Source: Corynebacterium resistens DSM 45100 (GTDB lineage: Bacteria; Actinomycetota; Actinomycetes; Mycobacteriales; Mycobacteriaceae). From it: DNA of 64,000 bases. The translations under genes were made by a program, and so were the position numbers. The first letter of the stretch is position 1; each line of letters starts with the position of its first letter. This document shows positions 45,042 through 54,175 of this stretch, piece by piece. The stretch covers positions 2,480,001 to 2,544,000 of the forward strand of contig NC_015673.1 of NCBI RefSeq assembly GCF_000177535.2. Reading direction: 5' to 3'. The notes beneath the pieces are model-generated. The model ran no database searches, was not told the DNA's origin, and was given only the letters and a program-made list of their open reading frames with translations.

Positions 45042-45335
45042 ATGGCGATCTTCGATCTGTTCTCCAAAAAACAGCGCAGCCCCGAGGAACAGGAGCAACG
45101 CGCAAACCCCGAGCGTGTCGGCGGAGTGGGAGGGAGCTCCTCCTACGAAGCCTCTCACCGAACGCAGCTGCCACTGAATGAATTCATGACCCGCCTGATG
45201 GCTCAAGAATTGCCGATCATGGATAGCACCAGCCGGCAGCGCGTGAATCAGATCTTGCGTGATTACGAAGGGCCGGAAATTACCAGCGTGGAGGAACTAC
45301 CCAAGGAAATCCGCGACATTATGGATTTGTATTAA
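45042..45335 (+). CDS. Small hypothetical protein, 97 residues
   Basis: Cytosolic protein starting MAIFDLFSKKQRSPEEQEQR, with a Gly/Ser linker near residue 30 and a helical C-part (LNEFMTRLMAQELPIMDSTS, ITSVEELPKEIRDIMDLY). No family recognised. It lies between hutH (divergent) and dprE1 (72 bases downstream, same strand). The gene may be cotranscribed with dprE1. Codon use is regular and the ends look like a real protein, so I judge it genuine. Confidence 0.65.
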   Translation: MAIFDLFSKKQRSPEEQEQRANPERVGGVGGSSSYEASHRTQLPLNEFMTRLMAQELPIMDSTSRQRVNQILRDYEGPEITSVEELPKEIRDIMDLY

Positions 45336-45407
45336 TCACCTTCAAGCTTCCTGACGGGACGGCTCGCCTTCCCCGCGATGTCGCGCCCGCCTACTACAGT
45401 GGTAGGC

Positions 45408-46820
45408 ATGACTTTGCAGACCAGCACGAAGACCCTCACCGGTTGGGGACGCACCGCGCCCACCACCGCGGAAGTTCTATCCACCCCGGATATTGATGTC
45501 ATCGCCAAGGCGGTCGCTCAAGTTGCCGATTCCAATGCCGATAAGCTTTCCCACCTGCAGCGTGGTGTGATCGCACGTGGCATGGGCCGCAGCTATGGCG
45601 ATCCCTCGATGAACGGTGGCGGTCTCGTCATCGACATGCAAGAGCTCAACAAGATCCACAACATCGACCCGGACACGGCCGTTGTCGATGTTGATGCGGG
45701 CGTCACCCTTGACCAGCTGATGAAAGCCGCGCTGCCCTATGGTTTGTGGGTTCCCGTGTTGCCAGGCACCCGCCAAGTCACCATCGGTGGCGCAATCGGC
45801 CCAGATATTCACGGCAAAAACCACCACTCCGCTGGCTCCTTCGGCAATCACGTGAAGTCCATGGAGCTGCTGGTCGCGGACGGCCGCGTGCTGCACCTTG
45901 AGCCGGAAGGCACCCCGGATGATCCGAATGGCGAGCTGTTCTGGGCAACCGTCGGTGGCATGGGCCTAACCGGCATCATCCTGCGCGCACAGATCAACAT
46001 GACGCGCACTGAGACCGCGTACTTCATTGCCGATGGCGATATGACCCACACGTTGGACGAGACCATTGAGTTTCACTCCGATGGCTCCGAACACAACTAC
46101 ACGTACTCCTCCGCGTGGTTCGATGCGATCTCGCCAGAGCCAAAGCTCGGCCGCGCAGCCATTTCCCGTGGTTCTTTGGCGACGCTGGACCAACTGAAGG
46201 AACTATCCCCGAAGCTGGCGAAGAATCCACTGAAGTTCAACGCACCCCAACTGATGACGGTGCCCGATATCTTCCCGAACTTCACTATGAACAAGCTTTC
46301 TATGGTCGCGATCGGCGAACTGTGGTGGCTAAAGTCCGGCGAATACCGCAATCAAGTCCAAAACCTCACGCAGTTCTATCAGCCACTCGATCTGATCGGT
46401 GAGTGGAACCGCGGGTACGGTTCCAAGGGCTTCCTGCAGTACCAGTTCGTGGTACCCACCGAGGCTGTGGAGCCGTTCAAGCAGATCATCCGCGATATCC
46501 AGAAGTCCGGTCACTACTCCGCCTTGAATGTGTTCAAGTTGTTCGGTGAAGGCAACCGTGCGCCGCTGAGCTACCCAATGCCGGGCTGGAACGTCTGTGT
46601 GGACTTCCCGATCAAGCCAGGCCTGGGCAATTTCTTGGATGACTTGGATCGCGGCGTGATGGAGTTCGGTGGTCGCCTGTACTTGGCGAAGGAATCCCGA
46701 ACCTCCGCAGAAAACTTCCACAAGATGTACCCCGGCCTGCCCGGTTGGTTGGAAACCCGCCGCAATATCGACCCCACCGGCGTTTTCGCTTCCGACATGT
46801 CCCGCCGTCTGGAGCTCTAA
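45408..46820 (+). CDS. dprE1: Decaprenylphosphoryl-beta-D-ribose 2'-oxidase
   Basis: FAD-dependent oxidase, 470 residues, that with DprE2 epimerises decaprenyl-phospho-ribose to decaprenyl-phospho-arabinose, the only arabinose donor for the cell wall. The N-domain has the FAD-binding [16 protein letters not shown] and [20 protein letters not shown]. The cysteine that corresponds to the benzothiazinone target (C387 in M. tuberculosis) is C397 in [13 protein letters not shown]. The ATG at 45408 fits the family N-terminus ([10 protein letters not shown]); another ATG 30 bases upstream is less likely. It is followed by dprE2 after 112 bases. Confidence 0.95.
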   Translation: MTLQTSTKTLTGWGRTAPTTAEVLSTPDIDVIAKAVAQVADSNADKLSHLQRGVIARGMGRSYGDPSMNGGGLVIDMQELNKIHNIDPDTAVVDVDAGVTLDQLMKAALPYGLWVPVLPGTRQVTIGGAIGPDIHGKNHHSAGSFGNHVKSMELLVADGRVLHLEPEGTPDDPNGELFWATVGGMGLTGIILRAQINMTRTETAYFIADGDMTHTLDETIEFHSDGSEHNYTYSSAWFDAISPEPKLGRAAISRGSLATLDQLKELSPKLAKNPLKFNAPQLMTVPDIFPNFTMNKLSMVAIGELWWLKSGEYRNQVQNLTQFYQPLDLIGEWNRGYGSKGFLQYQFVVPTEAVEPFKQIIRDIQKSGHYSALNVFKLFGEGNRAPLSYPMPGWNVCVDFPIKPGLGNFLDDLDRGVMEFGGRLYLAKESRTSAENFHKMYPGLPGWLETRRNIDPTGVFASDMSRRLEL

Positions 46821-46932
46821 GCATTCTAAGAGCCCCTTTCACACCCCCATTGCCCGAATCGCAAAAACTCGAGCACCCAAGATTCATTCGACCCTGAATC
46901 TCAACACCAAACACTCAAAGGAGTACCCAACC

Positions 46933-47691
46933 ATGATCGACGCTGTCGGCAAACCCCAAAGCATCCTGCTACTAGGTGGCGCCTCTGACATGGGGCTGGC
47001 CGTCGTGGAAGAGTTCCTCTCCCGCGGTTCCGCCCGTGTGGTCCTCGCAGCTCGCGGTGGTGAGGATATGACCAGCGCCAAGGATCGCATGAATGCTGCA
47101 GGCGCCACGGAGGTCACCACCGTGGCATTCGATGCTCTCGACTTCGATTCACACCCTGCTGTCTTCGACGAAATCTGGGCCGGTGGCGACATCGACATCG
47201 CCATCGTCGCCTTCGGCCTACTCGGCGACAATGAACAGCAGTGGCAGAACCAGAAGCTCGCAGTCCAAGCAGTACAAGTGAACTACACCGGTGCCGTTAG
47301 CGTAGGTGTGCTGTTGGCAGAGCGCATGAAGAAGCAGGGCCACGGCCAGATCGTCGCCTTTTCCTCCGTCGCCGGTGAGATGGTGCGCCGTTCCAACTTT
47401 GTTTACGGCTCCGCCAAGGCGGGCCTGGACGGCTTCTACCGCATGCTCGGGGAAGCTCTTCGCGGCACCGGCGTGCGGGTACTGACCGTTCGCCCGGGCC
47501 AGGCTCGCACCAACATGACCAAGGATTTGGATGACGCCCCGCTGACCGTGGACAAGGAAGTCGTAGCACGCGCGATTGCCAAGGGCGTGGACGACCGCAA
47601 GACGGTCATCTGGGTTCACCCACTATTCCGCCCGATCATGCTGGTGCTTAAGCACCTTCCGCAGTTCGTGCTGCGCAAGCTGCCGATCTAA
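46933..47691 (+). CDS. dprE2: Decaprenylphosphoryl-2-keto-ribose reductase
   Basis: Short-chain dehydrogenase, 252 residues, that reduces the DprE1 product to decaprenyl-phospho-arabinose using NADH. The cofactor motif GGASDMG (15-21) and catalytic Tyr-x3-Lys in YGSAKAG are present. ATG 46933 has AGGAG 11 bases upstream. The gene ends with KLPI and is followed by an unrelated secreted protein gene instead of the aftA/emb genes that commonly follow in this order. Confidence 0.93.
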   Translation: MIDAVGKPQSILLLGGASDMGLAVVEEFLSRGSARVVLAARGGEDMTSAKDRMNAAGATEVTTVAFDALDFDSHPAVFDEIWAGGDIDIAIVAFGLLGDNEQQWQNQKLAVQAVQVNYTGAVSVGVLLAERMKKQGHGQIVAFSSVAGEMVRRSNFVYGSAKAGLDGFYRMLGEALRGTGVRVLTVRPGQARTNMTKDLDDAPLTVDKEVVARAIAKGVDDRKTVIWVHPLFRPIMLVLKHLPQFVLRKLPI

Positions 47692-47818
47692 GGCACCTCA
47701 AACCTTGCGAGAAGCTGGCTAGCACCGTATTGAATCATCACTAGCGCCCCATAGTGCGCTTCTAAAGTGCTGAACTGGGTGGCGTCGGTAGGAGATGGCG
47801 GTTTAGTGTGGCCGCACG

Positions 47819-47829
47819 TTGTTCAACAA
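47819..47829. promoter_or_regulatory. Interrupted palindrome TTGTTcAACAA
   Basis: Extended to GTTGTTCAACAAC (47818-47830). It lies 41-51 bases upstream of the ATG at 47870, a typical operator position, and matches the element seen upstream of the lipase at 8516-8526. Confidence 0.4.
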
Positions 47830-47869
47830 CAACACCGAAATCACACTCTCGCAGAAAGGTTTTGAAAGC

Positions 47870-48745
47870 ATGAAGTTCCGTCGCACTGCCGCCACCGCAG
47901 TAATTGCCGGCCTGTCCGCGGTCAGCCTGAACGGAGTAGCTAACGCGGCTCCTAGCGCGGGCACGCCAACCCTCGAGGCACCCGCCACGAAGGAAAAGCC
48001 CACCGACGCTACGCCAGCCGACGAAAAGAACAGCGAGAACACGGGCGAAGCGGGCCAAAGCGACAAGAACACGCCAGCCAAGGACAAGACCACCGCGAAG
48101 AGCGAGCTACCTAACGATCCAAAGGAGATCGTAGGATCCATCGCTGACCTGTTGGCATTCCTGCCTGGACTCCTACCAGCGGGAGCTGAAGGTGCAGACA
48201 GCGCAAAGTCTCTGGACGAAGCTAAGTTGCCACAGGACTTCGATGAGCTGCTGGGATCCGCATCTGATCTGCTGAGCTCCGGCGCATCCGGGGAGACTAA
48301 AGCACCAAAGGATTCTGCAACCTCCGGGGAATCAACTGCTGAAGCTCCCTCAACCGGCAAGCCAACCGAAGATGCTGTGAACCCTGAAGCGAAGAACACC
48401 GAAGCAGAAGGTGACAAAACAGAAGCCGCCGACGCAGGAAACACGGGCGCAGCAAGCACGGGCAACACCGGCGACGCAGAGAATGCAGACAAGGTCACCG
48501 TCCCCGCTGCCGATGACAAGCCCGTTTCCGCCGACGGCAAGGCAGCTGCTGAACGCGTGATCGAGGAACAGGAAAAGAAGGCTGGTCACGACCTCGTGGA
48601 CGTGAACTTCAAGGACGACAAGACCGCCTTCATCTCCCTGGCCGAAACCTTTGACCAGAAGGCGGACGCTGAGGCTCTGAAGGAAATCGCGCAGGCATTG
48701 CACGATAACGGCTTCACCGTTTCCGCTGAGCGCAACGCGAAGTAG
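47870..48745 (+). CDS. Secreted acidic protein, Thr/Glu/Lys-rich, unknown function
   Basis: A 291-residue exported protein. The ATG at 47870 follows AGAAAGG and begins a clear signal peptide (MKFRRTAATAVIAGLSAVSL, cleavage after ANA). The mature part is mostly disordered (KEKPTDATPADEKNSENTGE and a second EAADAGNTGAAST-like run). It contains two short ordered stretches: a helical LPNDPKEIVGSIADLLAFLP with a related FDELLGSASDLLSS, and a folded C-terminal ~75 residues (RVIEEQEKKAGHDLVDVNFK, IAQALHDNGFTVSAERNAK). No wall-sorting signal is present, so it is probably released. No family recognised. Confidence 0.75.
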   Translation: MKFRRTAATAVIAGLSAVSLNGVANAAPSAGTPTLEAPATKEKPTDATPADEKNSENTGEAGQSDKNTPAKDKTTAKSELPNDPKEIVGSIADLLAFLPGLLPAGAEGADSAKSLDEAKLPQDFDELLGSASDLLSSGASGETKAPKDSATSGESTAEAPSTGKPTEDAVNPEAKNTEAEGDKTEAADAGNTGAASTGNTGDAENADKVTVPAADDKPVSADGKAAAERVIEEQEKKAGHDLVDVNFKDDKTAFISLAETFDQKADAEALKEIAQALHDNGFTVSAERNAK

Positions 48746-48795
48746 CCAACCGCGTCACGTCACTATCCCTGCGCTATCACGCGCTTTCTAGGCTC

Positions 48796-50292
48796 CTATT
48801 CAGCCGCATGCGTTCGCGTGTGCGGCTGTTGGTGCTTGACGTCCACGCGGACGAACACCGTCAAGATAAACAGCACCACCGAAGCAACAGCAGCTGTCAG
48901 AAACGCGATGTGGATACCACTTTCTAGCGCGTCAGCAGCCGGCTTTTGCGGATCAGATTGCGCCGAGACCGCTGCCCCAATAGTCATCAACGCGATAAAG
49001 ATAGCCGTACCCGCACCGCCAGCCACCTGTTGAAAAGTATTCAAGATCGCTTGGCCGTGCGAAGCTATCTCATCGCGCACTGCCGCCAACGCATTCGACA
49101 TCAAGGGTGTAAACAACAGGGACAAGCCCAAATGCATAACGAGGGACAAGACGATCAACTGCACGAGGAAGCTCTTATCGCTTTCACCCACCCACGTGAA
49201 TAACGCGTGAGTTTGCCGGAAGAAAGCCAGCCCCAGCAAGGAAATCGCCAACAGAAACGCGCCCGGAATGATCAGTGAACGCGCGCCCTTGGAATCGTAA
49301 AGGCGCCCCACGATTGGGCCCATGAACCCCATGAGCAGGCCACCAGGCAGGGTAACCAAACCGGTCGCCACTTGCGACAATCCCAGCACCTGCTGCGCGA
49401 AAATCGGCATCAACATGATGAACCCGAACAGCATGAAGAAGCTGAAAAGCATCATGCCTAAGCTCACGGAGTACTCACGTACACCGAGGGGCTCCAAGTT
49501 GAGCAGCGGTTCGCGGACACTTTCCGCGGAACGGGATTCGCGGCCGAGGAGCAGTTGGCGTCGGAAAAAGAAAAACAACACAACCACACCCAGCAGGAAC
49601 CACAGCAACCGATCGATTGGCAGCCCGTCGGCCAATTGGGAAAATCCCGCCAACCCATAAAGCGTGGTGGAAAATCCGATGGCCGATAGAAAAATCGACG
49701 GCACATCCAAGTAAGGATTACTGGGTTCCTCGAAATTGCGAACCAATGCCACGCCGACGCCCAAAACCAGCACGACCAAAGGGATCATCAGGCCGAAAAT
49801 CCAGCGCCACGTAAGGGTCTGCAAAACAATGCCTGAAAACGTTGGACCCAGCGCCGGTGCCACCGCGATCACGACGGTGACATAGCCCAGCACGGAGCCG
49901 CGGCGTTCGATGGGCACGAGGCGCATGATCGTCGTCATGAGAAGCGGAATGACCAGCGCAGTCCCGGAGGCTTGGATGATGCGAGCGACGAGCAAAATGG
50001 GGAAGGCCGGCGCAAATGTCGCAAGGATGGTGCCAATAAGGAACGTCGATAATGCGACGATGTAGATCGTCCGCAAGGTGAAGCGCTGCATGATGTAGCC
50101 AGTCATAGGGATGACGGTGGCCATCGTGAGCATGAAAGAGGACGTCAACCACTGAGCTGTGTCCGCGGTGACGTTGAAGGTGCGCATGAGCGCGGGGAGA
50201 GCGACAGCCAGGGTGGTTTCGTTGAGAATGACCACAAAGGCCGCCGCAACAAGAACACTGATGAGCAGTGGAGCGTTTTTGGAAGCTGTCAT
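48796..50292 (-). CDS. DHA2-family multidrug MFS exporter
   Basis: Fourteen-helix drug:H+ antiporter of the EmrB/QacA type, 498 residues. The motif A region (MTGYIMQRFTLRTIY) and motif C (GYVTVVIAVAPALGPTFSG) are recognisable; motif C is specific to exporters. A charged loop (RRQLLLGRESRSAESVREP) lies in the middle. ATG 50292 is chosen although no strong SD is seen; a TTG two codons upstream is the alternative. No adjacent regulator is present; the nearest is the MarR gene at 55 kb. Confidence 0.88.
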   Translation of the reverse strand: MTASKNAPLLISVLVAAAFVVILNETTLAVALPALMRTFNVTADTAQWLTSSFMLTMATVIPMTGYIMQRFTLRTIYIVALSTFLIGTILATFAPAFPILLVARIIQASGTALVIPLLMTTIMRLVPIERRGSVLGYVTVVIAVAPALGPTFSGIVLQTLTWRWIFGLMIPLVVLVLGVGVALVRNFEEPSNPYLDVPSIFLSAIGFSTTLYGLAGFSQLADGLPIDRLLWFLLGVVVLFFFFRRQLLLGRESRSAESVREPLLNLEPLGVREYSVSLGMMLFSFFMLFGFIMLMPIFAQQVLGLSQVATGLVTLPGGLLMGFMGPIVGRLYDSKGARSLIIPGAFLLAISLLGLAFFRQTHALFTWVGESDKSFLVQLIVLSLVMHLGLSLLFTPLMSNALAAVRDEIASHGQAILNTFQQVAGGAGTAIFIALMTIGAAVSAQSDPQKPAADALESGIHIAFLTAAVASVVLFILTVFVRVDVKHQQPHTRTHAAE

Positions 50293-50423
50293 GAGCAAAG
50301 CCGTTCAATAATGGGGAATAGAAAAGTAGAACGGGCCAAGCTTAATGCCCATCACCCCAATGGCGCGAGAAGGTGCGGGCTCGTGAGCAGTGGTAAGCAG
50401 AACGTCGCGAGGAAGTTTTGGGG

Positions 50424-51368
50424 CTAGTTGTTGCCGTTATTCAAGTAGGGGTTGTTCGGGGATGGGGTGCTTTCGGCGCTCTGGCTCTGGGCGCCTGCAT
50501 CGCTGGACCGGCTGTGGGCGCCTTCGCCCTGCTTGGGCTGGGTGCTACTAGCGCCCTGCTGCTCTTGGTGCGCTTCAATGCTTTGCTGGTTTTGATCACT
50601 CGAGCCGGCATTAAGCTGCTTATTTTCCGACGCCGCCGAGCCGGAACCTGCAGCGAGCTCCGCCCGGATCTGATCCAGCCGGGAGGTGGCCTTCATGTCG
50701 TGCCCCGCTGAGGCGATTTCTTCCATACGCCCTTGCACGGATCCTTCAACCAATTCTTGAGAACCAAGAGCATTCGCGTAGCGCTGCTCAATCTTCTCGC
50801 GCACACCGTCGAGCGTAGGAACACTGTCATCAGCCTGAATTCCCTGCATTTCCTGCATGGAACGGGAAGTCATCTCCTGCATCTTGGCTTGGTCAGCCTG
50901 CGAACGCAGCTGGTTGATCTGCGCAAGTTGTTCTTCTAACCGAGCAGCAGATTGCTTCTGCTGTTGCTCTGCCTGCTTCGCAGCTTCCACTGCACCCGCA
51001 TGCATCTGCTTGGTTTCTTCGAACTGCTGCTCCACGGAAACCAATTGGGAGGCGAAGACCTCGGCAGTGTTATTGAGCTCCTGTGCTTTCGCCTGATTAC
51101 CTTCGGCAGCAGCCTTATCGGCCTGTTGCAAAGCCATGCGAGTGTTGTCCTGCAGCTTTGAGATATCTTCCTGCAAGCGATGCAGCTTCATCTCCAGCTG
51201 ATTGCGGTTACCGATAACCGCCGCAGCGCGCTCCGTAATTTCCTGGTGCTGGCGCTTCGAAGCCTCCGTAGCCTGCTGAATCTGTACGTGGGGATCCGCA
51301 TTTTCCTCGATCTTGGAATCCATTGATTGCATCAGGTACTTCCAACCCTTGGAGAAAGGATTAGCCAT
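50424..51368 (-). CDS. PspA/IM30 (phage-shock, ESCRT-III-like) family protein
   Basis: A 314-residue coiled-coil membrane-remodelling protein of the PspA/Vipp1/IM30 family, which coats stressed inner membranes. The N-terminus (ANPFSKGWKYLMQSMDSKIEE) is an amphipathic helix followed by ~190 residues of heptad-like helix rich in Gln, Ala and Glu. The C-terminal ~90 residues are disordered (Ser/Gln/Asn-rich, ending YLNNGNN), longer than in typical PspA. ATG 51368 has GGGAG eight bases upstream. No pspBC-like or regulator genes are adjacent, as usual in actinobacteria. Confidence 0.88.
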   Translation of the reverse strand: MANPFSKGWKYLMQSMDSKIEENADPHVQIQQATEASKRQHQEITERAAAVIGNRNQLEMKLHRLQEDISKLQDNTRMALQQADKAAAEGNQAKAQELNNTAEVFASQLVSVEQQFEETKQMHAGAVEAAKQAEQQQKQSAARLEEQLAQINQLRSQADQAKMQEMTSRSMQEMQGIQADDSVPTLDGVREKIEQRYANALGSQELVEGSVQGRMEEIASAGHDMKATSRLDQIRAELAAGSGSAASENKQLNAGSSDQNQQSIEAHQEQQGASSTQPKQGEGAHSRSSDAGAQSQSAESTPSPNNPYLNNGNN

Positions 51369-51542
51369 GTGGATCACTCCCGGTGTTTCTCGCGGTCAAT
51401 TATGCGGTAATTCGTCTGGTTAGTCGTCTGTGCAGTCCGAGTATCGGTGACGGCTCTCAAAAAGCTGTCTGCACGGTTGTTTCCCATGTTACGGCGATTG
51501 CACACATCGCGCTTCTCCATTGTGGGCGTACAGTCGGGACTT

Positions 51543-52601
51543 ATGGACGTTGCATGCTACACCGCGCCCGCTGCTGGCGCCCCCATGGAAAAAGGCACCA
51601 TCACCCGGCGCGCTCTGCGCACCGACGACTGCTTGCTAGAAATCCGCTGGGCAGGCATCTGCCACAGCGACATCCACACGGTGAACGGCGACTGGCCCCA
51701 CGAAAACTTCCCAATGACCCCGGGGCACGAGATCATCGGCACCATCCGCGAAGTCGGACCTGCGGTAACCAAATTCAAAGTCGGCGACATCGTCGGCATC
51801 GGTTGCCTCGTGGACTCCTGCGGCGAATGCTCAGCCTGTGACGAAGGCGATGAAAACTACTGCGAAAACGGCTCCACCGGAACCTATAACGGCGTGGACC
51901 GCCACGACGGTTCCATCACCCAAGGTGGCTACTCCACGCACATCGTGTGCCGTGAAGATTTCCTCATCAAGATTCCGGATGCTTTCGCCGACCTTGAAAC
52001 TGAAGCGGCGGCCGCAGCCACTCCCCTGCTGTGCGCGGGAATCACCACCTACTCCCCTCTCAAGCACTGGGGCGCTGGCCCAGGCAAGCGCGTAGGCGTG
52101 GTCGGCATGGGTGGCCTCGGCCACGTGGCCGTGAAGATCGCCAAGGCCATGGGCGCAGAGGTCACCGTATTCAGCCACTCCCTCTCCAAGCAGGAAGACG
52201 GCAAGAGGTTCGGTGCCAGCGATTACGTCGCCACCGCCGAAGAGGACTTTCACAAGCCCCACCGCAATTCCCTGGACCTCATCATCAACACCGTTTCCGC
52301 TCCCCTGCCCGTTGAACCATTCATGCAGATGCTGCGCCGCAACGGCACGATGGTGATGCTGGGCTTGCCCCCGGAGAAGATGCAGCTCGCCGCCGGCCAA
52401 CTCATCGGTGGCCGGAAGTCCTTGGCTGGCTCCATGATCGGTGGCATCCCCGAGACTCAAGAGATGATCGACTTCTGCGCTGCCCACGGCATCACCGCCG
52501 AGGCCGAGGTCATTTCCGCCGACCGTATTAACGAAGCCTATGAGCGCGTTTTGGCGTCGGATGTAAGGTACCGCTTCGTCATCGACGCGAAAACCTTCTA
52601 G
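51543..52601 (+). CDS. NAD(P)-dependent zinc alcohol dehydrogenase (cinnamyl-alcohol dehydrogenase type)
   Basis: Zinc-containing MDR enzyme, 352 residues, close to the YahK/CAD group of aldehyde reductases. Catalytic zinc ligands: Cys and His in GICHSDIH and GHE; structural zinc cysteines in CGECSACDEGDENYC. Rossmann motif GMGGLGHVAVKIA. It probably reduces aldehydes with NADPH. The ATG at 51543 is preferred over upstream in-frame starts because the family N-terminus begins there. It is convergent with trxA; a hairpin lies between the two. Confidence 0.9.
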   Translation: MDVACYTAPAAGAPMEKGTITRRALRTDDCLLEIRWAGICHSDIHTVNGDWPHENFPMTPGHEIIGTIREVGPAVTKFKVGDIVGIGCLVDSCGECSACDEGDENYCENGSTGTYNGVDRHDGSITQGGYSTHIVCREDFLIKIPDAFADLETEAAAAATPLLCAGITTYSPLKHWGAGPGKRVGVVGMGGLGHVAVKIAKAMGAEVTVFSHSLSKQEDGKRFGASDYVATAEEDFHKPHRNSLDLIINTVSAPLPVEPFMQMLRRNGTMVMLGLPPEKMQLAAGQLIGGRKSLAGSMIGGIPETQEMIDFCAAHGITAEAEVISADRINEAYERVLASDVRYRFVIDAKTF

Positions 52602-52638
52602 CCGGCGAGCAAGCCCCGCCACCCTAGACAGCAAAAAC

Positions 52639-52662
52639 CCCGCCACCCTAATCGGCGGCGGG
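52639..52662 (-). terminator. Terminator downstream of trxA
   Basis: CCCGCC (52639-52644) pairs with GGCGGG (52657-52662); on the minus strand the hairpin is followed by five T. Adjacent short repeats (cccgccacccta twice) suggest local duplication. Confidence 0.7.
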
Positions 52663-52679
52663 ATCACAGCTAAACCCGA

Positions 52680-53048
52680 TTAACCTTCTTGGTTCTGAGC
52701 CTCAACCTGCTTACGGACTTCGTCCATATCCAGCTCCTTCGCCTGGGAGATGAGGTCGTTAAGCGCCTCGCCCGGCAACAGACCCGCTTCGCGAGCCAGC
52801 AGAATGCCATCGCGGAACACCATCAGTGTAGGGATGGACTGAATCTGCAAAGCAGCGGAAAGCTCCTGGTTGGCCTCGGTATCGACCTTGCCGAACACCG
52901 CATCCGGGTTCTGCTCGGAAGCGTGCTCGAAGATAGGGCCGAAGCGCTTACATGGACCGCACCATTCTGCCCAGAAGTCCAGCAGCACAATGCCGTCCTG
53001 AGAAACGGTGTCCTGGAAATTCTCGCCGGTTACCTCAATCGTCGCCAT
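52680..53048 (-). CDS. trxA: Thioredoxin
   Basis: A 122-residue cytosolic thioredoxin with the active site WCGPC (C30 and C33) and the cis-Pro segment IQSIPTLMVF. It is longer than a classic thioredoxin by a short C-terminal extension (MDEVRKQVEAQNQEG). No signal peptide. The gene stands alone. General reductase for ribonucleotide reductase, methionine sulfoxide reductase and others; no special partner is indicated by context. Confidence 0.95.
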   Translation of the reverse strand: MATIEVTGENFQDTVSQDGIVLLDFWAEWCGPCKRFGPIFEHASEQNPDAVFGKVDTEANQELSAALQIQSIPTLMVFRDGILLAREAGLLPGEALNDLISQAKELDMDEVRKQVEAQNQEG

Positions 53049-53151
53049 TCTTAGAGTGTCCTTCCGTTTGGGTTTTCATTAATTCTTTCTAGTACACCCC
53101 AACGATACGCAACCACCGGTTTATTCCCCACGAATCGTTTACTGTTTTTCT

Positions 53152-53664
53152 ATGACTACTTCTTCTCAGTTCGACGCCAACGCGAACCCCTCCCCCGTAT
53201 TCCGCATGTACAAGAAATTGTCTAAGAAACCGGGCGGCAAGGGATTATTCTCAGCCGCGGTTTCCCTCAAGGCACCCTACTTCTCCACGGTGTTACCCCG
53301 CCTGCAGGAGATGCGCCCAGGATACGCCGAGGTCAAAGTTCCGAAGTGGTGGCTGGTCAACAACCACATCAAGACGTTCCACGCAATCGCGGCCTGTAAC
53401 GCCGCGGAGTACGCCATGGGCATGCTCGCCGAGGCCTCCCTGCCGAACACCCACCGTTGGTTGCCGAAGGGGATGCGCACCGAATACCGCACTAAGTCCA
53501 CAGGTGGACTCACAGCTCGTGCGAGCGCCGAACTCCCCGATTTCTCGCAGATCACTCGCGAGTCTGGTGGACAGACCGTAACGGTGACAATCCACTTTGA
53601 GGATGCTGCGGGCAACGAGCCCGTTTATGCCGAAATCGATATTTGGGTTACTGCCAAGAAGTAG
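53152..53664 (+). CDS. DUF4442 hotdog-fold protein
   Basis: A 170-residue protein of the DUF4442 family (hotdog fold, related to acyl-CoA thioesterases). Family segments: MRPGYAEVKVPKWWLVNNHI and HAIAACNAAEYAMGMLAE, which holds the position of the thioesterase catalytic Asp/Glu (here N-A-A-E). It may hydrolyse an acyl-CoA, but no substrate is known for the family. It ends 7 bases before the convergent crcB gene. Confidence 0.85.
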   Translation: MTTSSQFDANANPSPVFRMYKKLSKKPGGKGLFSAAVSLKAPYFSTVLPRLQEMRPGYAEVKVPKWWLVNNHIKTFHAIAACNAAEYAMGMLAEASLPNTHRWLPKGMRTEYRTKSTGGLTARASAELPDFSQITRESGGQTVTVTIHFEDAAGNEPVYAEIDIWVTAKK

Positions 53665-53671
53665 GCGCAGG

Positions 53672-54175
53672 CTAAGGCGCGAAGAGCAAAAGCGCCACTA
53701 CATACCCCAGTAGTGCCGCTACTACGCATCCAGCCGTCATGACCAGCAACTGCCCGAACCCGGCCCATGGAGACGGATTCTTTGTGGAAGCCCCGTGCTC
53801 GGTTGCGGGGCCATCATGACTTCTCAACCGTGGTGGCAGGGCCTCAACGATTGCCGTGGAAAAAGTGGTGAATCCACCACAGAAACCAATGCCCAGCATT
53901 GGGATCATCCACGCCGAAAGAAATCCAGTGTTCGCGCGCGTACCTGCGATAGCTTCGCCGTGGCTAGAAAGCGGAGTAGCCCCGCTATATATGTAGGCAA
54001 TTCCGAGCAATAGCCCCAGCACGATACTGCCGATGACGTTAATCACGGTCAAGCTTGTCAGTGCTGGCATACCAATGCGCGCAGATTTCAGCCTGCGATC
54101 TAAGCCAAACCGGGCGATGGCGCCCGCGCCACCGGCAAGCATCACGGCAATAATTTCCACAAGGGAGCCCATCAT
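53672..54175 (-). CDS. crcB: Fluoride exporter subunit CrcB/Fluc
   Basis: A 167-residue Fluc family subunit with four helices. Motifs: GGAGAIARF at the N-terminus, TVINVIGS (the conserved Asn of the pore) and GFCGGFTTFST, which holds the central sodium-site Thr and the Phe box. Its ATG overlaps the stop of the upstream crcB gene (ATGA). The two subunits probably form a heterodimeric channel. The loop GATPLSSHGEAIAGTRANTG is longer than usual. Confidence 0.92.
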   Translation of the reverse strand: MMGSLVEIIAVMLAGGAGAIARFGLDRRLKSARIGMPALTSLTVINVIGSIVLGLLLGIAYIYSGATPLSSHGEAIAGTRANTGFLSAWMIPMLGIGFCGGFTTFSTAIVEALPPRLRSHDGPATEHGASTKNPSPWAGFGQLLVMTAGCVVAALLGYVVALLLFAP

